NCBI GenBank assembly: GCA_033557685.1
Contig: JAWQRN010000112.1
Location: 1-38,232, forward strand
DNA from: Sperchopsis tessellata
Lineage: Eukaryota; Arthropoda; Insecta; Coleoptera; Hydrophilidae
Direction: 5' to 3'
Length of the DNA stretch: 38,232 nucleotides
In this document: positions 9,701 through 24,700 of the stretch, piece by piece
How the letters are laid out: each line of letters starts with the position of its first letter
Numbering within the stretch: position 1 is the first letter of the stretch
The notes under the pieces: model-generated
The model's input: the letters and a program-made list of their open reading frames with translations, nothing else
What the model was told of the DNA's origin: nothing
The model's database searches: none
Position numbers and translations under genes: made by a program

Positions 9701-12700
9701 ATATTTCAATATTTGACTCACATGCGGTGCCCTAAAGCTCTATCCCATATGGGTTTTAGTATGGTCTTATATACTAGTACCTTGCTTTCTTTTGATAATT
9801 GTGACCTCCGTCCAATAAACCAGTACGTCTTATATAGTTTCTGGTTTAGTTGTTTTCGTTTATTCCATATATGTGTTTTCCATGTCAGTCTTCTGTCCAA
9901 ATGCACACCCAAGTATTTTACTTCTTTTGCCTGGGGCAGGTTCTGATTATTTAGTTGTACTGCTGGGCATGTTTTCCTGCGTAGCATGAAAGTAACATGG
10001 GCGCTTTTTGACTCGTTGACTCTGATTCTCCACTTCTTTAGCCACTTTTCCAGCCTGAGTAGGTATTCCTGTAACTGCCTTGATGCCGCTTTTAAGTCCT
10101 TATCTACCTCCATTACTGATGTATCATGTGCATATGTTGCTGTTGTCTTATCAGGGCTTGTTGGAATATCAGATGTGTTTGCTGTGTACAGTTTTGGTTC
10201 TAATATACGTCCCTGGACTACACTTCCTTTTATTGGGTTTAGTTTGGACACGTAGTCTTGGTATTTTATTTGGAAGCATCAGTTTTCTTAGTAAGATTTA
10301 AGGATGCTATAGTATGGATGCGGCGTGATCCTTTTTAGTTTGTAGAGCAGTCCGGTATGCCATACCTTGTCGAAGGCCTGGCTTACGTCTAAGAACACTG
10401 CTGAGCAGTATTTTTTCTTTTCAAATGTTTGACTAATTGTGTTAACTACTTGATGAACTTGTTACACCGTTGAGTGTTGGGCCCGGGAAACGAATTGATG
10501 TTTTGGGGTGTATTCGCTTAGGATTGAATGCTGCCTTTTTAGTAGCATTTTCTGAAACAGTTTGGATAGTATTGGTAGCAGGCTAATTGGCTTATAGAAT
10601 TTTACTTCATTTGCTGGTTTCTGTATAAGGATTATTTGTGCTATTTTCCATGCCATTGAGAAGTACCCGTTTCTCATTATTGCGTTCAATATCGTGGTGA
10701 TCTGTGTTATCGCTTTTTGCATTAATTCCTTCAGTATCTTTGCTGTTATTAGATTGTACCCGGGAGATTTTTTCTGGTCTTAGTTTTTTGATTTCCTCTT
10801 TTATTTCTTCGGGTGTAATAGTCCCGTTCGGAGGTGCCATTTTAAATGGGGTGTCTAGGAATTTGTTTATTTCTTTTTCCTCGTCTTGTCCTGGTTCTGC
10901 AGTTGGGTAAAAAGCAACCGGGAAAAGGCAGAAATGTTTGCAGAACACATTAAAAACTGGCCATAAATTAAAAGAAATATTAATTTAGCCACCAACACCA
11001 AGTTATAAAAATGAATTTAGGTGCCCCTTAGGCATGACATATATTTAATTCATTACTTAGATCTAACAGTATATGCATGAAGCTTAAATTTACAATGCAC
11101 TATTTTTGTAAATATAATAATAAAAGATGTAAAAGTCCAGAATTTGTGCAAAACAGTTGGTGATGCCCTTCAAGTTCCAAGTGTTGAAATCTACTTAGCT
11201 TCATTCCTTTAATATCTAACTTCCTTTAATTGATCCAATACTTATTTCCATTAAATTACCAATAATATTTCCAAAATTACAAGTCAAGTATTTTGGCACT
11301 AACCCTTTTGATATTCAAGTACAGGTTTAGATTTTAGGTATCTGAAATATTTTACCATCTGTATACTAGGTTCTAGTAGAATATACTTTACAAGCTTTTA
11401 CATGTAATAATTTATTTAGTCCAAAACTTTTAAAAATGTTAGTTTCTTTGGTCCGTAACCTGGTGATATATTTTCACAGCTGCATAATTCATATGTTTCC
11501 TACATCTTCAAACATTGTTGTTGAGTGCCTTTGGTAGACTTAAGGAGATTGCATCACATTTGTTGTTTCCATGGGATATTCATCCAAGACTCCGCCATAT
11601 TTGTAAGAGAGGTTAAGGTTTTGTCCATGCATAATATAAACTCTCAGTATAGAATGACTTCTATAGATCTTCTTCGTACAATATTTACCTGGTGCTGATT
11701 TTAAGTTTCTCTCACGGTTTTTTTAAATGAGGTACGAAATGTCTTCTACTGAGTAATTAATTTTTATCACTGGTAATTTGCTTGGTTATGGTCTTATAAG
11801 TGGAACTGTGATTGTTGAGCTTAATGTGTTTAGATTTGCCAATAAAGTGCTTTTTAATGTCTGTATTTTGTCTTTGTGGTGTTTATTTGATTTTTTGCTA
11901 AGCAGGGTTCAATGGGAGAACAGTTCAGCTGAGTTATATTGGTATAATGGGTATTTCTCTGTGAAAGTGAATGTGAATATGAATAATAATTCGCGTCAAT
12001 TCTCAGCGAAGTGACATATCCTGACCTGCAAGCCTGCCAGATCTCTCGATCTGTGACTATTTGCTGTGAGGTTATCTCAAGTCAAGAGTGTTTATGAACA
12101 AATCTGGAACAACTGATAATTCAGCAGAAATGCTGCAGAGAGAGCGATTAGAATCTTCAGGGTAACTCACTCTTGCAGTAGTGTTGAAAGAGATGGAAGA
12201 CATCTGAGCAATGTAATTTTAAAATTATTTTGTGTATATATATGTATATCATCATCAACATAATCAGTCGTTATTCATTAACTGCTGGACTCCCAAACAA
12301 CTTCTGAGTTCTTTGTTCCACCTGACATTGGGTCTTTGTCTTGGTCTTATGTTGTCTCTTGGTTCCCACAAGGTTAATTCCTTGAATCATTGATGATCTG
12401 CTCACCTTCCAAGATGTCTGCTCATTTCCACTTTTGCGTCTTCATTTAGTCTGACTTCTTTTCCATGCTCAGCATCTTTTATTACTAATTCTCAAACCGA
12501 TTAAGTATCTCTCAATACTTATTTGCCTTGTTTGGAGTTTCTGTATATACGAGGCTTTTAATGTCCACATTTCACTAGCATACATCATCACAGGCAAAAC
12601 ACACTGATCGAAAACCCTGCACTTCAAACACATAGGCATCTGCGATTCAAATATGTTGTTTAGGTGTGTACTCTATGCCAGCTTTGTTCTTAGCGCTATC

Positions 12701-15700
12701 TCTAAAGAAAGATCTCCATCCATCGTTATGAGCTGGCCCAAATACATGTATGATATTACGGTTTGAATTAGTGTGCCCTCGATGTACACATTGGTTTGCA
12801 TAGCTAGCTCATTGAGCGTAACTTTCGTTTCGTTCGTTCATTCATCCTAAGGCCTGCATCCTTACTTTCAGAATACAAATCAATCATTCTTTCTTGGAGC
12901 TCTTCAATAGTTTGTGCAGATAACAGGATATCTTCTGCAAATCTCAAAGATTGAGATATTCTCTATTCACTTTAATGCTCTTTTGTTCCCAATTTAGTTC
13001 TCGGAACATATGCTCTAAAGCTGCACTGAACAACTTCGGTGATATGATGCCCCCTTGTCTAACACCTTTTTGAATACAAAAAGTTTCCGTTTCTTGATGT
13101 AATTTAATGTTTGATGTGGCTTTTACATAGATGTTTTAAATTAGCTGTATGCAGCTAGGTGGAATGCCAATTTGGATCAGCTTTAATAATTGCAAATGTC
13201 TTGATTGAGTCAAAAGCTTTCTCGTAGCCTATGAAAGCATAACATAGTGGCAAGTTATATTCGTTACATCAAGATATCAATGTTGCTATATCCCTTCCAA
13301 AAATCTGCCTGTTTTTTGGGATATCGCTTCCAAAAATCTGCCTGTTTTTTGGGTTGGTATGTATGGAATTGGTGTGTAAGGTGATTCGTACTTAATTTGG
13401 TAGCAATCTTATAAGTCACAGATGTGAGACTGATAGGACAGTCATTTTTCAGATCTTCTTTATTTCCATTTTGGTAGATAAAAATAATTGTTTCATTGTT
13501 CCCAGAATCTGTTTTGATTCTATGCATGACGTATTCAGTTTTGCCAGAACTATATATCTCATCTCCAGCAATTTTTAAAATGCCAATGGTGATTCCGGTG
13601 CTTTTCCACACTTTATTGATTTCAGAGTATATGCAACTTCTGAGGGTAATATTGGTGGACATCTTCCTCGGAAGAGATGTATATATGGTTATGTTCATTT
13701 TGATATAGTTCTTGGAAAAACTTTACAACCCTTAAGCCATAAGCCTCTGTGTCACCTGTTTGTAGCTCATATGCTGCTCTATCGCTTTGAGCGTGGCTTC
13801 ATAGTTGTATCTTCTAACATCTTCCTTTTTTCGCTTTTTAATGGTCTTTTATAGTTCCACATACTCTATATTCTGCCTTCTTGTCATAACTTTAGTTTTA
13901 GTTCTCTACGCTGCCTTTGTAGGGGCTTGGTATGTTTGAAAATTTTCGACTCCTTTTTACCATTGGCAGTTCCATCTATGACTGGCCATATATGTTATTA
14001 TATGACACATTATAGGCTTGTTCTTCCAGAGCAGTAAATCTGTTTTTAGGCTCTAGTTGAAGTACTTCTTGATTACATTTTAGATGGTCCAAATTAATTA
14101 TTCTGTCACAACTGTTGGTTAATTTCAATCTATCTAATTTTACATTTAAAGATATTTTGCATCTAACAGCACGGTGGTCACTTCCAGTAACGGTTCAGAA
14201 CTGTGCAGTCTTGTATGATGCCTCTTCTATTAATGAGTATGTAGTCAATCTCTTTCCTGGTGCTGTGTGGGCCTTGCCAGGTCCATTTGCGTAACGTTTT
14301 CTTAGCAAACATGGTTATATTTTGGTTACATATTTGCTATATACAGACTCTTTGATTCTACAAGTCTGTTGCCGTTTAACTCGAACTTTTGCAATAAAAT
14401 CTAAGATTATCTTAAAATCTGCATTTGAGCTCTTATGAAGGTCTGTCACCTCTTCATAGAATGCTTGGACTGTCTCATCTGATTAGCTGCTTATTGGGGC
14501 ATAAATTTGCAGATTTTGGAATTTATACCGCCTAGAGATCTTTATTTCTATTTTTGTGACTTTGTCCGATATGCTTTCAAACTAGAATATTCGGTTTTTG
14601 AGTCTTTTGTGAACCATGAAACCAACCCAACTTTTCAGTTGAATAAGCTCGTCTTTTCTTCATATTTCGGTCAGATAACATCCAATTGAATCTTATCCAA
14701 TTCATTTTTTTGCTGGATAATGTGTGGCAGTTATAGGTGCACTATTTTTAAATTATTTGGCAACTGTTTATACTCCGCGCCTCCTTATGCTAATCCCAAT
14801 AACTACCTTTACTGGGGGTAATCAAGTCTACAGAGGATGAGGGCCGTGGTTTATTGTATCTGTTATTTTTGGGGGGTTTTGGCAAACCTTGTCATGCTGC
14901 CTTATTCCACCATCGATAAGATGTCATATATACAATAACTAATAAATTCATGTAGTATTTAATTTACTTTGTGTTATTGCTTTTAAAAAATCGTGTGGTT
15001 CTTTTGCTTCACCAGTATAAGTGCAGTGTTATCTGATTATTGGAGAATGTAGTATTTGTAATTAATTTCATTTTGGTTGTATATGTCATAGCAGTAAATA
15101 TTGTGCAGTAAGGGAGACAGTATGGACCCTTAAGAGTAATATAATATGAAACTGAATTTTTTTACATAAAATTCTTCATTAATTCATAAATACGACAAAA
15201 ATTTAAACTTAAATCCTTAAGCATAATATTATTAAATTTCAGCAAATGGTATGGCTTCAACACCAAGCACTAGTGCCTCTGTGTCAAGGCGTAACTCTAC
15301 AGGAACAGCACCAAAATCAGATAATGTAACAAAATATCCCGACAAGAAGCACATAGAAGATAGGTTAACCAAAATACGAGAGTATCTAAATGCGACGTCT
15401 TCTCTCATAACGAATATGAAAAATACAGACGATCAGGTACGTTTCTACAAGTAATATTTCATTATTTGATATATAATAAAATATAAAGTAATCAGTTAAA
15501 CTATTATTTGTATAGTCAACTGATGAACAGGAGAAAGAAACCCTAACACAAATGTTTATCGATTTAAAAGATAGTGAAGCAAAATTACTGGCAATGTTAT
15601 CGGTTGTTGAAAATAGTGGAGCGGAGGCACCAAAGGTGAAAAATGTTCAGTTTAAATTTTTGTAAATTGGGTTTTTGCTTAACAGAGTCAACGTTTTTGC

Positions 15701-18700
15701 ATTTATGTGTATGTTGTGACATGATTACTTAAATATTGTGTTAGATTCGAAAATATTTTGTCACCTGCTATTCTAACGTTACTTTTTTTTTGCTTTACTA
15801 ACCATTCAAAGCCATGATCTACTACTTATAAGAATCAAGCACACAGCTTTCACTTGGCACAGATAAGTTCAGATTTACACATAATGTGTCGCAAAATGTG
15901 GAAACTTAGTTCTTTGCTGATCCATGTCATTCTGTTCAATTTATGTTTTCTGAACTGTATGGAAATAATTTTTTTTTTTAAATTTCAATTAATCGGCTTG
16001 GGAGTGCAGTCAATTCAGTCAGGGAATCTTTATAACGGCAACCTTTTATATAAATATACAAGAATTCGACCATGGTAAATATGGGGGAGCAATGTTAAGG
16101 AAACAAAGATTCATACAATTTAAAAAGAAATAAAATTTATGCGATGTTTTTGTATTTGATCTGATTATGAATGATGTACGGCTATCATACTGGTGGGTAA
16201 GGGGTTGTCCCTGTCTATAAGTTCTTTAATGAAAACATGCCACAGTATGCTATATTCCGCGGAGAGATTCGTCGATAATATCAATGTTATTTAAGTGGGC
16301 AGGAAACAACCATGTCCTTAGTACAGCAATGATAAAGTGATGAAACTTAGTTACAAACATATTCGATTACCACATTTTAGAAGGATATCTCGGTAAATAA
16401 GAGTAAATAAACTGACAAAATAGTTTATTTAAAATTAATTACTTCCAATCTTAATTTATGAGCTTTTTAATGTAAATTAAAACATCTGTAGGTATATTTT
16501 CTAAATACGACTTTTACAATTCCAGGGATTAAACGGTATCGTTTTTCTTATAATGGCCGTATGTGTTCTTGTTCACAAAAAGTAAATATTTATATTATCA
16601 GCAAATAGAAAATTAATTTTGTTTTTCATTTTAACAATAATGGGGTTTATTGTATTCATTTCAGATTTCGTTAATGGGGACAAAACATTCTTTCTTTCAG
16701 ATGATAACAATATATGTTAAAGCCTCAAGCTAGATAGTCGCCTCAGCTGTAAATATACTAGCCTGGATATTGAATTAAAATAATTTGTATTGAAAGTTAT
16801 TAGATCCACATCCTTGATAAACCATTACTTTCTAATATAAGGAAAGAATAGTAAGCAAATAAAAATTGATTTTGGGCAAGGTCAGATATAGTAAGTTAGT
16901 TTTTCCAGAAAGAAATTGCATTTTCCAGAAAATTTCCGCAGTTTTTTTTACCAGAATTGAAAATCTTTCATAGGGTATAGATTTTGCTATTTTCTAAATT
17001 TTTTGTTAAAGTTTTTTCTTAAAATTATAGTGTCGAAATTTTGCAAATATATGGGAATTCAGTTGATACAATTTCCAGTAAAATTTTAAAAATGTACGAA
17101 GTACACTCGCCTTTTTTCATTTTTAATCCTAGGCAAAACCATTTCTACATAAAAAGACCCCAGATTTATTTTTTGTTTCATACAGCCTTGTCTACCTCAT
17201 AAATACCTCATAAATATAATACTGAAATAAAGTATTTTAATAGAATAGTTGGATGATATTTTCAGTATTAACACATTTTGGAATATTGCCAATTATATCT
17301 TCTAGGACTAGAAATGAAATTGAGGCTTTCTGTTATATTGTTTAACGATATATTAAAAGTTTCCTGGAATATTGTTATAATACTAAGCAAAATGTTAAAA
17401 AACCTGCAACTCTTTAACTGTTATTGTTTTGGTGAACAAGTTTAATGATTTCTTCAGATTTTCCATTGTTGCACAGGACATTATCAAGACTTAGCTCACA
17501 GAAGTTCTAGGTATCGTCTGAATGAAAACCACTGATCTGCCAAGTTTTATATTTATGGGCTTGTATTCTTTGATGCGTTAGAGGATTCTGATGAAGGATC
17601 AATGGAGATTTTTTCAGCTGACCGGTCTCTTATTGGCTGGTAGGATTCCAGTTAAAGGCCAATGGGGTTTCCTTCGGCTGGTCTGTATCGTATTGGCAGA
17701 AAGGTTTCTGGCGAAGGGCCAATGTAGATTTTTCCGGATGGCCGGTGCTTGGATAGTGTATATTTCCAAGAAGATGCAAGTAGGCCATTTTCATGAAACA
17801 GTTCTAACCTGTTTTGATAAAATACTACTCAGTTCCATACTAAGTAGTATCAGTACCATTTCTAGCCCATGTTTTGGAATCTCTTGAGCATCTTTGTAAA
17901 TTTTCATTTTCCTCGGGTGTTTATCAATAGTTGCTCAAACAGTAGATGTGATTCCTATGTACAAGAAAAATAATATCACAAAATTAGAAAACTTTTGGCC
18001 AATAACACTTTTTCCACTGGCTATTAGCCAAAATATTTGATGGCTTATGGTAGCCTAAATTTGTCCAAAGCTTTTAATAGTATTATCATGTTAAGTTGCT
18101 TGACAAACCAACAACTGCCGGAATAAGAGGGTTATTACACTGGTTTGATTCGTACGTAACACAGCATAGCCAAAGAACTAACCTTATGTTCAAAGAGTCC
18201 ATTTTTTATACTACAGGACAATAATAAAAGGCACTCCTCAGAGCAGCATTTTAACACTACTGCTATTTTCTTTGTGTATTAACTATTTGCTGAGGGCTAT
18301 AAATAATAGCACTATAATTAATATTGCAGCTAATGCAAACATGGTCAGTGATAGCTGTCTTAATAGTAAAATCATTGAAAATAATTATTTTACTCCATTG
18401 TCGAACCTTTTTAGTCACTTGAACTCACTTTTTAGACCTTCAGCAAAATATCATATATGCTTTCCAATGATTTTACGCAGTATGATTAATCAGTTAAGAA
18501 AGTTTGTTTTTATATACAGGTGAAAAATTTGTTAAAACCCTCACCTTAACTGTAAATTTTAGTTTTGGACAAGTCAGCTAAATGTAATAGACTTCAGTGG
18601 TATTTATAAATATTAAAGATGTTTCCGAGTGGAAACCGTATATAGACTTTGAATAGTGCCAACGTTTCGTCCACTGTTGCAAGAGACATTTCCAAGATGA

Positions 18701-21700
18701 GTAATAAATCTTCAATGAATAAACTCAACATACTGATCCGTACTCGACTTATATAGGTAAAGGTTGGGATGGGGGATGCTCCCTTGGGCAATGGTCGGTC
18801 GTGGTAGATGAGTAGCAATCGTACGCTTAGTTTTTCTGATATAAACATTACTATAGAAACAAAGGAGTTGATAAATACTATCACTTTGCAGCAATAAAAA
18901 CAGATTATTTTCCTTAGAAATATATGTTCAAAGTATCCCTAATTGGTAGACACCTGAATTCGCCAAGTTTTCAATACCTTTTCTTTTTAGCATTATCAAT
19001 TCAGTTGAATCTATCTTTAAGGCATTGAAAACAGCATGAATCTGTGTCTCTGATTAGAGAAATGTGAACCTATATTTGTGAGGCAAGTAAACAGTTTTTA
19101 TTGCTTCCTCTTAACACAAAAATCATTTCTTCGTTTGAAAACTTCATTGTTATTTACACATTACCCAAACAATAATCACTATTACTTATGACTGTTGTTT
19201 AGCTTCACAATTGTTTAGTGTGACTGCAGTAATACCTCGTTTAACGATACGGATGCGTTCCTCAAAAATGTTACTTTAACCGAATAGAACATTATATTAC
19301 AAACTTAAAGACAATATAATTCAGTGTCTAACAATGCTAAAATATTGTTGTGTTTTTACGGGTTGACCACCCGTCTGCAGCAGGCGAGCATCTGGTACCT
19401 ATCTAGACTAGGGTGATCGATACGAAGCATATGGTGTGGTCTGGCGAAGGCTAGGATGATCTGGATGTCAAGTGACGTAGTTACAGTAATTTCGTAACAA
19501 TATACATGGATTACTATTTAAAACTAAGCACTTTTAACATAATATTTGGAACATTTTGCATAGATGTTTCTTTATATTTAAATGAAAACCATGTTTTAAT
19601 TGCAATAATATCAAACAACAATTTCTTTTGTTTTAAAAAACTCAAAAACGGTTGATATTGAAGGAGCAGCCTGTAGAGTTAACTAATATAACTTGATGCA
19701 TACTTTAATACCGTATAACTTTTGTATTTAAACTTTTTTTTAAATATTCATAGTTTCATCTCTATTGCTATTCATTATTGACACACCTGTACAGTACTTT
19801 ATAATATCAAGATGCCTCACCGAGAAACAAAAAATATCAAAAACAAAACACATAACGGACATTTTGGCTTTTGCACTTCGGCTTTGAGTTAATGCTAGTT
19901 TTTTTTTTTTTTTTGCTTTACCATCAATGAACTAACCAAAACTACTGACACATTGTAACTGTAACTGTAAATTGATATTTATTTTTTTCCATTGTGTCTC
20001 CTAAAATCTAATATTACATTTGGACTGATCTTGTTAGCTTTTTGGGTAAAAAAATTTCATTACCATGTATTTTAAATACAGATATCTGGCCTGGGTACAG
20101 ATTTAAGTTATATAAAATGGTGATTACAATATCGGAATAAAAATGAAATTTGGTATTCTGTTATTCTTTCAAAATCGGGATTTTTCTGCTTGAAGACAAA
20201 AATTGGCGTGTAATAATTATTTTCTTTATAAATTAATTATTATTGTTAAGAGTATTTGTTAATAATGCAAACATTACAAATTTTAAGTAGATTGCCCTTA
20301 AAAAAGAATTACTGCTTTCCTTATTTAATCGAGAGGAGAAAATGTTCTATTGAATTCGTTATGCCGGTATTTTTGTCATTAGATTTATCAGTTTATAATT
20401 GAGAATTCTGATGCCTTCGATTTTAGAAAACATAAATTCTTTTTTAATATATTTTGTTAATCTTTGGAACAAGTAAGAGCCTTTCCTTTATGGCAGATTC
20501 AAGCTTTTTTCATCACTGGAGGGTAATTTAACAACAATTGACGTAGAAATGTTGAACGTGGATGTTTGGTATTATTTTGGATTCTTTTAAGTAGGACAAA
20601 TTTAGGCATGTTATTATTTTGATGAGGTCAGGTTATCTTAGTTGTTAAAAATAAAGTTAATCCTAGTTCACTACCTAATGCACGTCTAGAAAAGCTATTT
20701 TGGATATGTTCAAGAAGAGTTGGTGAACATTTTAATAGTTTAGGTTTCATCTGCAGTTAAGATATAGACTCCCATAGTTATTTTGATCGCCACAAAATAG
20801 GTATAGATAGTAGATTAAATTCGTCATCGCAGCAGCTTATCCCTGTATTTAAGTGATACGGAATACAGACATTTGCCAATTAATTGGTGTTCAATACCAG
20901 AAATTTTGGTCTGGCATCCCGGTATTGCAATCACTAGTATGAACAAGAGTAAAATAATCCATATTAGGGCTAACTATGAACATATTCAAAGATTGATATT
21001 ATCCAAATATTGTTATGCAAAAAAATTTCCTTCAAAATTTGATACCGATTCATAAAAATTGTAAATAATATTATTGCTTTAAATAATTCTGGTCTCTAAT
21101 AATAATAGCAATATTTTCCTCAGTATTAATTTATGGAAATAAATAAATAATTATTTACTTGTTTCATAGATGTGAATTAATTATTATATCGAAAATCATT
21201 TTATAATATGTTAGGTATCAGAAAATGGTTTAGAAACTTTGGACAAAGCGGAACTAGAGAGGAGATATGACCAAGCGAACCGAGAAGTTCAGATGTTGCA
21301 AGAGCAAGAAAATATGCTACTTAATTTGCAGTTAGCTGCAGAACATCAGTTAAGAGATGCCCGATCAGCCCACCAGAAACTTGCAGTTCAAGCAAACAAA
21401 GGTAATAATCAGCAAAGAAATTCCAACACTTCATCCAATGACGCATTCGATGCACAAGTGAGTGGCTTTATTGAAATGATGGAGCACCAAAATACTATGA
21501 ATAAAAACTCAAACGAAAGCTACTTTGATCCTGTTAGAGATTTGGAAGAGCGTTTCAAAAACTTAACAGACCCTGGAAGCAGGACTTCTAACTCACATCC
21601 TAATGAGATGGTACAGGCACAGATTGAATCTTTACAACAAAATCTGGGAATGCTGCGTGACTCAAATGATAACCGGAATCATCTTATTCAAATTCTTGAT

Positions 21701-24700
21701 AATCGAGATGCTGCACTTCGAAGTGAACATATGGAATTACAGGGAAGGCTGATGGAGCTACAAACTAAGAAGAGTCAAGTTGATCACTTAGTTTCACAAT
21801 TACAGTCTATGAATGAAGAATCTGAAGATGAAGATGTTGGTAAGTTCTACTAAAATTATGATTATTTATTAATAGTAATTTTAGTATATTTAGGGTGTTG
21901 GAAAACAAACCACAAAGTGTTTATAAACATTTGTCCAAAATTCATTTGTTGTTTACAAAGGGATACGATATTTTCTACAGAAAAAGTTCATTAAAACTTG
22001 TAATAAAATAATTCAAAGATATCTGCAGTAAAAAGTAACAAACACTAATTCAGTGGTGGGGTGTGATTTTAGTTACTATTATTTGTCACAATGATTTGTA
22101 GTGGAACAAGTAGTAACCATCGTTTTTACAGTTCCCACGCATGTTCTAAACTCACTATTGAATAAGAATAACAGCAGAGTAACAGCAACAGAGAAATTCA
22201 GTGTTAAAATTGTTCATAAATAATTCTTCTTTTTCTTCTGATTTTAAGCCTTACTGCTTGTAATATCCAGCTTCAGTTGGTTTCCTGTGATGTTGACATC
22301 CAACTGTCTTGCGATGAAAGGCTGTCGAGTGTTGTTCATTCTCATTACATGGGCATTCCATTCTCTTCTTCTTTATCTTCCCCATCTCACAATGTCCTGT
22401 ATCTTGCATGTTTCTTCTATGGTAGCATTCCTTCATTTGTCTTTGCGAGTTTTACTGGCAATAGAACGCAGCACTTTCATTCAGTGGTTTTTATTAGATT
22501 TTTTGATTTTCTATTGTCAGCACATGCTTTTATTCCTTAGATGGCCCTGAGTTGTACGCAGGCTTTATAAATTCGTACTTTGCTTTCGGCTCTTAAAAAT
22601 TCATTGTGCCATATGATATTATTACTGCTTTGGTGATTTGTTAAAAACTTTTTTGCAAGATCTCCACAGTTATATCTGCACCCAGATATTTAAATCACCT
22701 GCTCTATGCTTTTGTTATTGATGGAGAGCTTACATCTTATTGGATCTTTTGATATATCAAGGCATTTTGTTTTTTCCTCCGATATTTTCATATTGAATTT
22801 CTTGGATGTTATTGTGAAGTTATGTAGCATCCTCTGTAGGTCTTCTTCATCTTGTGCTATTAAAGCTACATCATCAGCGTAGCATACAATTTTGATTGTG
22901 CCATTTTTAAATTGGTAACCTCTGCCTGCTTTTTTAGTGCTATTTTATAATTAATTAGTTTATGAAAGTAAACATCTGATACTATAATGTATAATTACAG
23001 ATACAGTTAAATTACATCTCATATTAGCATGGAGAGAACAAGGCTTTTAACGTAATTATGCTACCATATTAAAATATATTCAAACCTGTCACCATTCTGT
23101 TACATGTGACAGAATAGACATAGCTAATTTTAATTTAATCATATAATCAAGAAGCTAGTAGATAGTAACATCCCGTGATTTACCCTCTATATATGTATTA
23201 TATAAGAATAGTCCCAATATTGACCTCTTGGACACTTCGATCTTAAAGGTCCTCCTAAAACCATCCCATTACATACAACAGATTCTCAAAAGAAATTTGG
23301 CGGTAAATGGGCACAGCCTGGTATTAAGTGAAATTTTACATTAGCAAATGTAGTCAATCCTTGGGCTTTATAAATATAAACCTATAAATTTAAAAAGATA
23401 TTAAATCATAAATTAATCTTATCTTACGTCAGATACCTTATTTCAGATGCCTTATTTGGAAAAATCATACTCATTACTAGCTAAAATTTCCTAAAGTAGG
23501 TCTGTTCTTTAAATCATAATACACTATCAAAATTATTGTTACCTATTTAATTATTTGTAAGTTTTACCAACAGGTGCTCAAGTCCGAAGAATAGTAAATA
23601 TGAAAGATCAATTGGCCAAACTAAAGGATATGCTTGAAGCAGTTAAATCAACTGAATCTATGTTAGAAGGACAAAATGTCAATGAATCGGATATAGACAC
23701 TCTAGAAAATGCACATGGATTACCCAGAAAAAGTGATAATCTAAGGCGTTCAGCAAATAGATCTTTGAGTGAAAGTAATGCTGGTATAAGACTGGAAAAT
23801 CAAGGGTTTAGGTCTGCTAATGTTAGAAAAGCTGCAGAGAAACAAGTGAATAAGAGTTCTATGAAAGCTAATGAACGTGAAAAATTAAAACTCCAGGAAG
23901 AGCTTCAGGCAAAGAAAAGAGAACTGGAGGAACTCATGTATAAACATAAAGGTAGGCTTTTAATTGTACTTGATGGTATTTTCAGTTAATAATCTATTTT
24001 TGTAGCTGTCTCTTCCAATTTAAATCAGGATGTGCATAACGAAAACAAAACTGATCATTTTAATATTCAATTTGATTCAGATGTAGACAGTTGGAGGCCA
24101 GTTGCGAATACATTTAATTTGCCATCAAGTGATAGGTATGTGAATGATTTTAATCTATAGTTGTCAGTTTTATTTTTTTACCTCCACCACTTATGGTATA
24201 AAAATTTGTTTGGGCGCACATGAATGCATGAGGAACAGTCCAAAATGCAGTGGACATCATGTTCTGTCATTAAGACTTAACAGCACTGCTCTGTTAGTAA
24301 TTAACTATAAATATACAATCGGTCAGAAGTAAGTTGCTCCGATTACATCATCAGCTTGTAGGGAATAAAATTTATTTCACATGTATGACAGCATTGGCTG
24401 ACGATGATGAGTTAATGAAAACGATAGCATTGACTGGTTATCAATAGTGTCTAGGTTATATAGGAACGAGAGAATACATGGTTATATATTTATAGTGCTA
24501 CAAAATCACTTGCTAGTTAGAGACATCATAGAAAAAGTTGTCTAACCTGTCTCTTCCTAAATTGGAGGCAGCACTTGAATTTGTTCCTGTTATTCGATAG
24601 ATATTTTTTTAAATTTCTAATTTGTATGCTTTATGGTTATGAATAATCGCATATGATAGTTATCCCAATGTTCAATGTTGCGATTGAATGGTCATTACGT

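Larger units (their letters stand above)
6959..15242 (+). other. PCM1: PCM1 intron 2 (8.3 kb), transposon-rich
   Basis: The largest intron contains repeat family B (7331-7400 and 8962-9195), a palindromic repeat (8701-8955), an antisense Jockey-like LINE (about 9490-10950) and an antisense RTE-like LINE (about 12240-14920). The stretches 6959-7330, 7400-8700, 10950-12240 and 14920-15242 are AT-rich with nothing I recognise. Open frames at 8306-8503 and 11778-12014 look like chance or repeat debris. The intron ends AAATTTCAG at 15242. Confidence 0.8.
15636..21214 (+). other. PCM1: PCM1 intron 4 (5.6 kb)
   Basis: It holds a 60-bp tandem repeat (17582-17761), a sense LINE fragment (about 17930-18520), palindromic-family sequence (18579-18900), a pogo-like terminus (19232 onward) and a T16 tract near 19899-19914. 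The stretches 15636-17580 and 19500-21214 are AT-rich with nothing recognised; the 60-codon open frame at 20873-21055 has no family resemblance I can name. A GC-richer island lies at about 19360-19480. Confidence 0.75.

Noticed and set aside
9718..10251. 177-codon minus-strand open frame as a host gene
   Set aside because: It is the reverse-transcriptase palm region of the Jockey-like element, with YADD changed to YAHD and continued homology in other frames on both sides.
13264..13698. 144-codon minus-strand open frame as a gene
   Set aside because: It is part of the RTE-like element; flanking homology continues through stops and frameshifts.
18594..18884. 96-codon minus-strand open frame as a gene
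   Set aside because: It coincides with a copy of the palindromic repeat family and lacks any start or splice support.
19232..19910. Complete pogo/Tigger element ending near the T16 tract
   Set aside because: The sequence TTGAGTTAATGCTAG near 19890 is too weak a match to the left terminus, and no TA duplication supports the boundaries.
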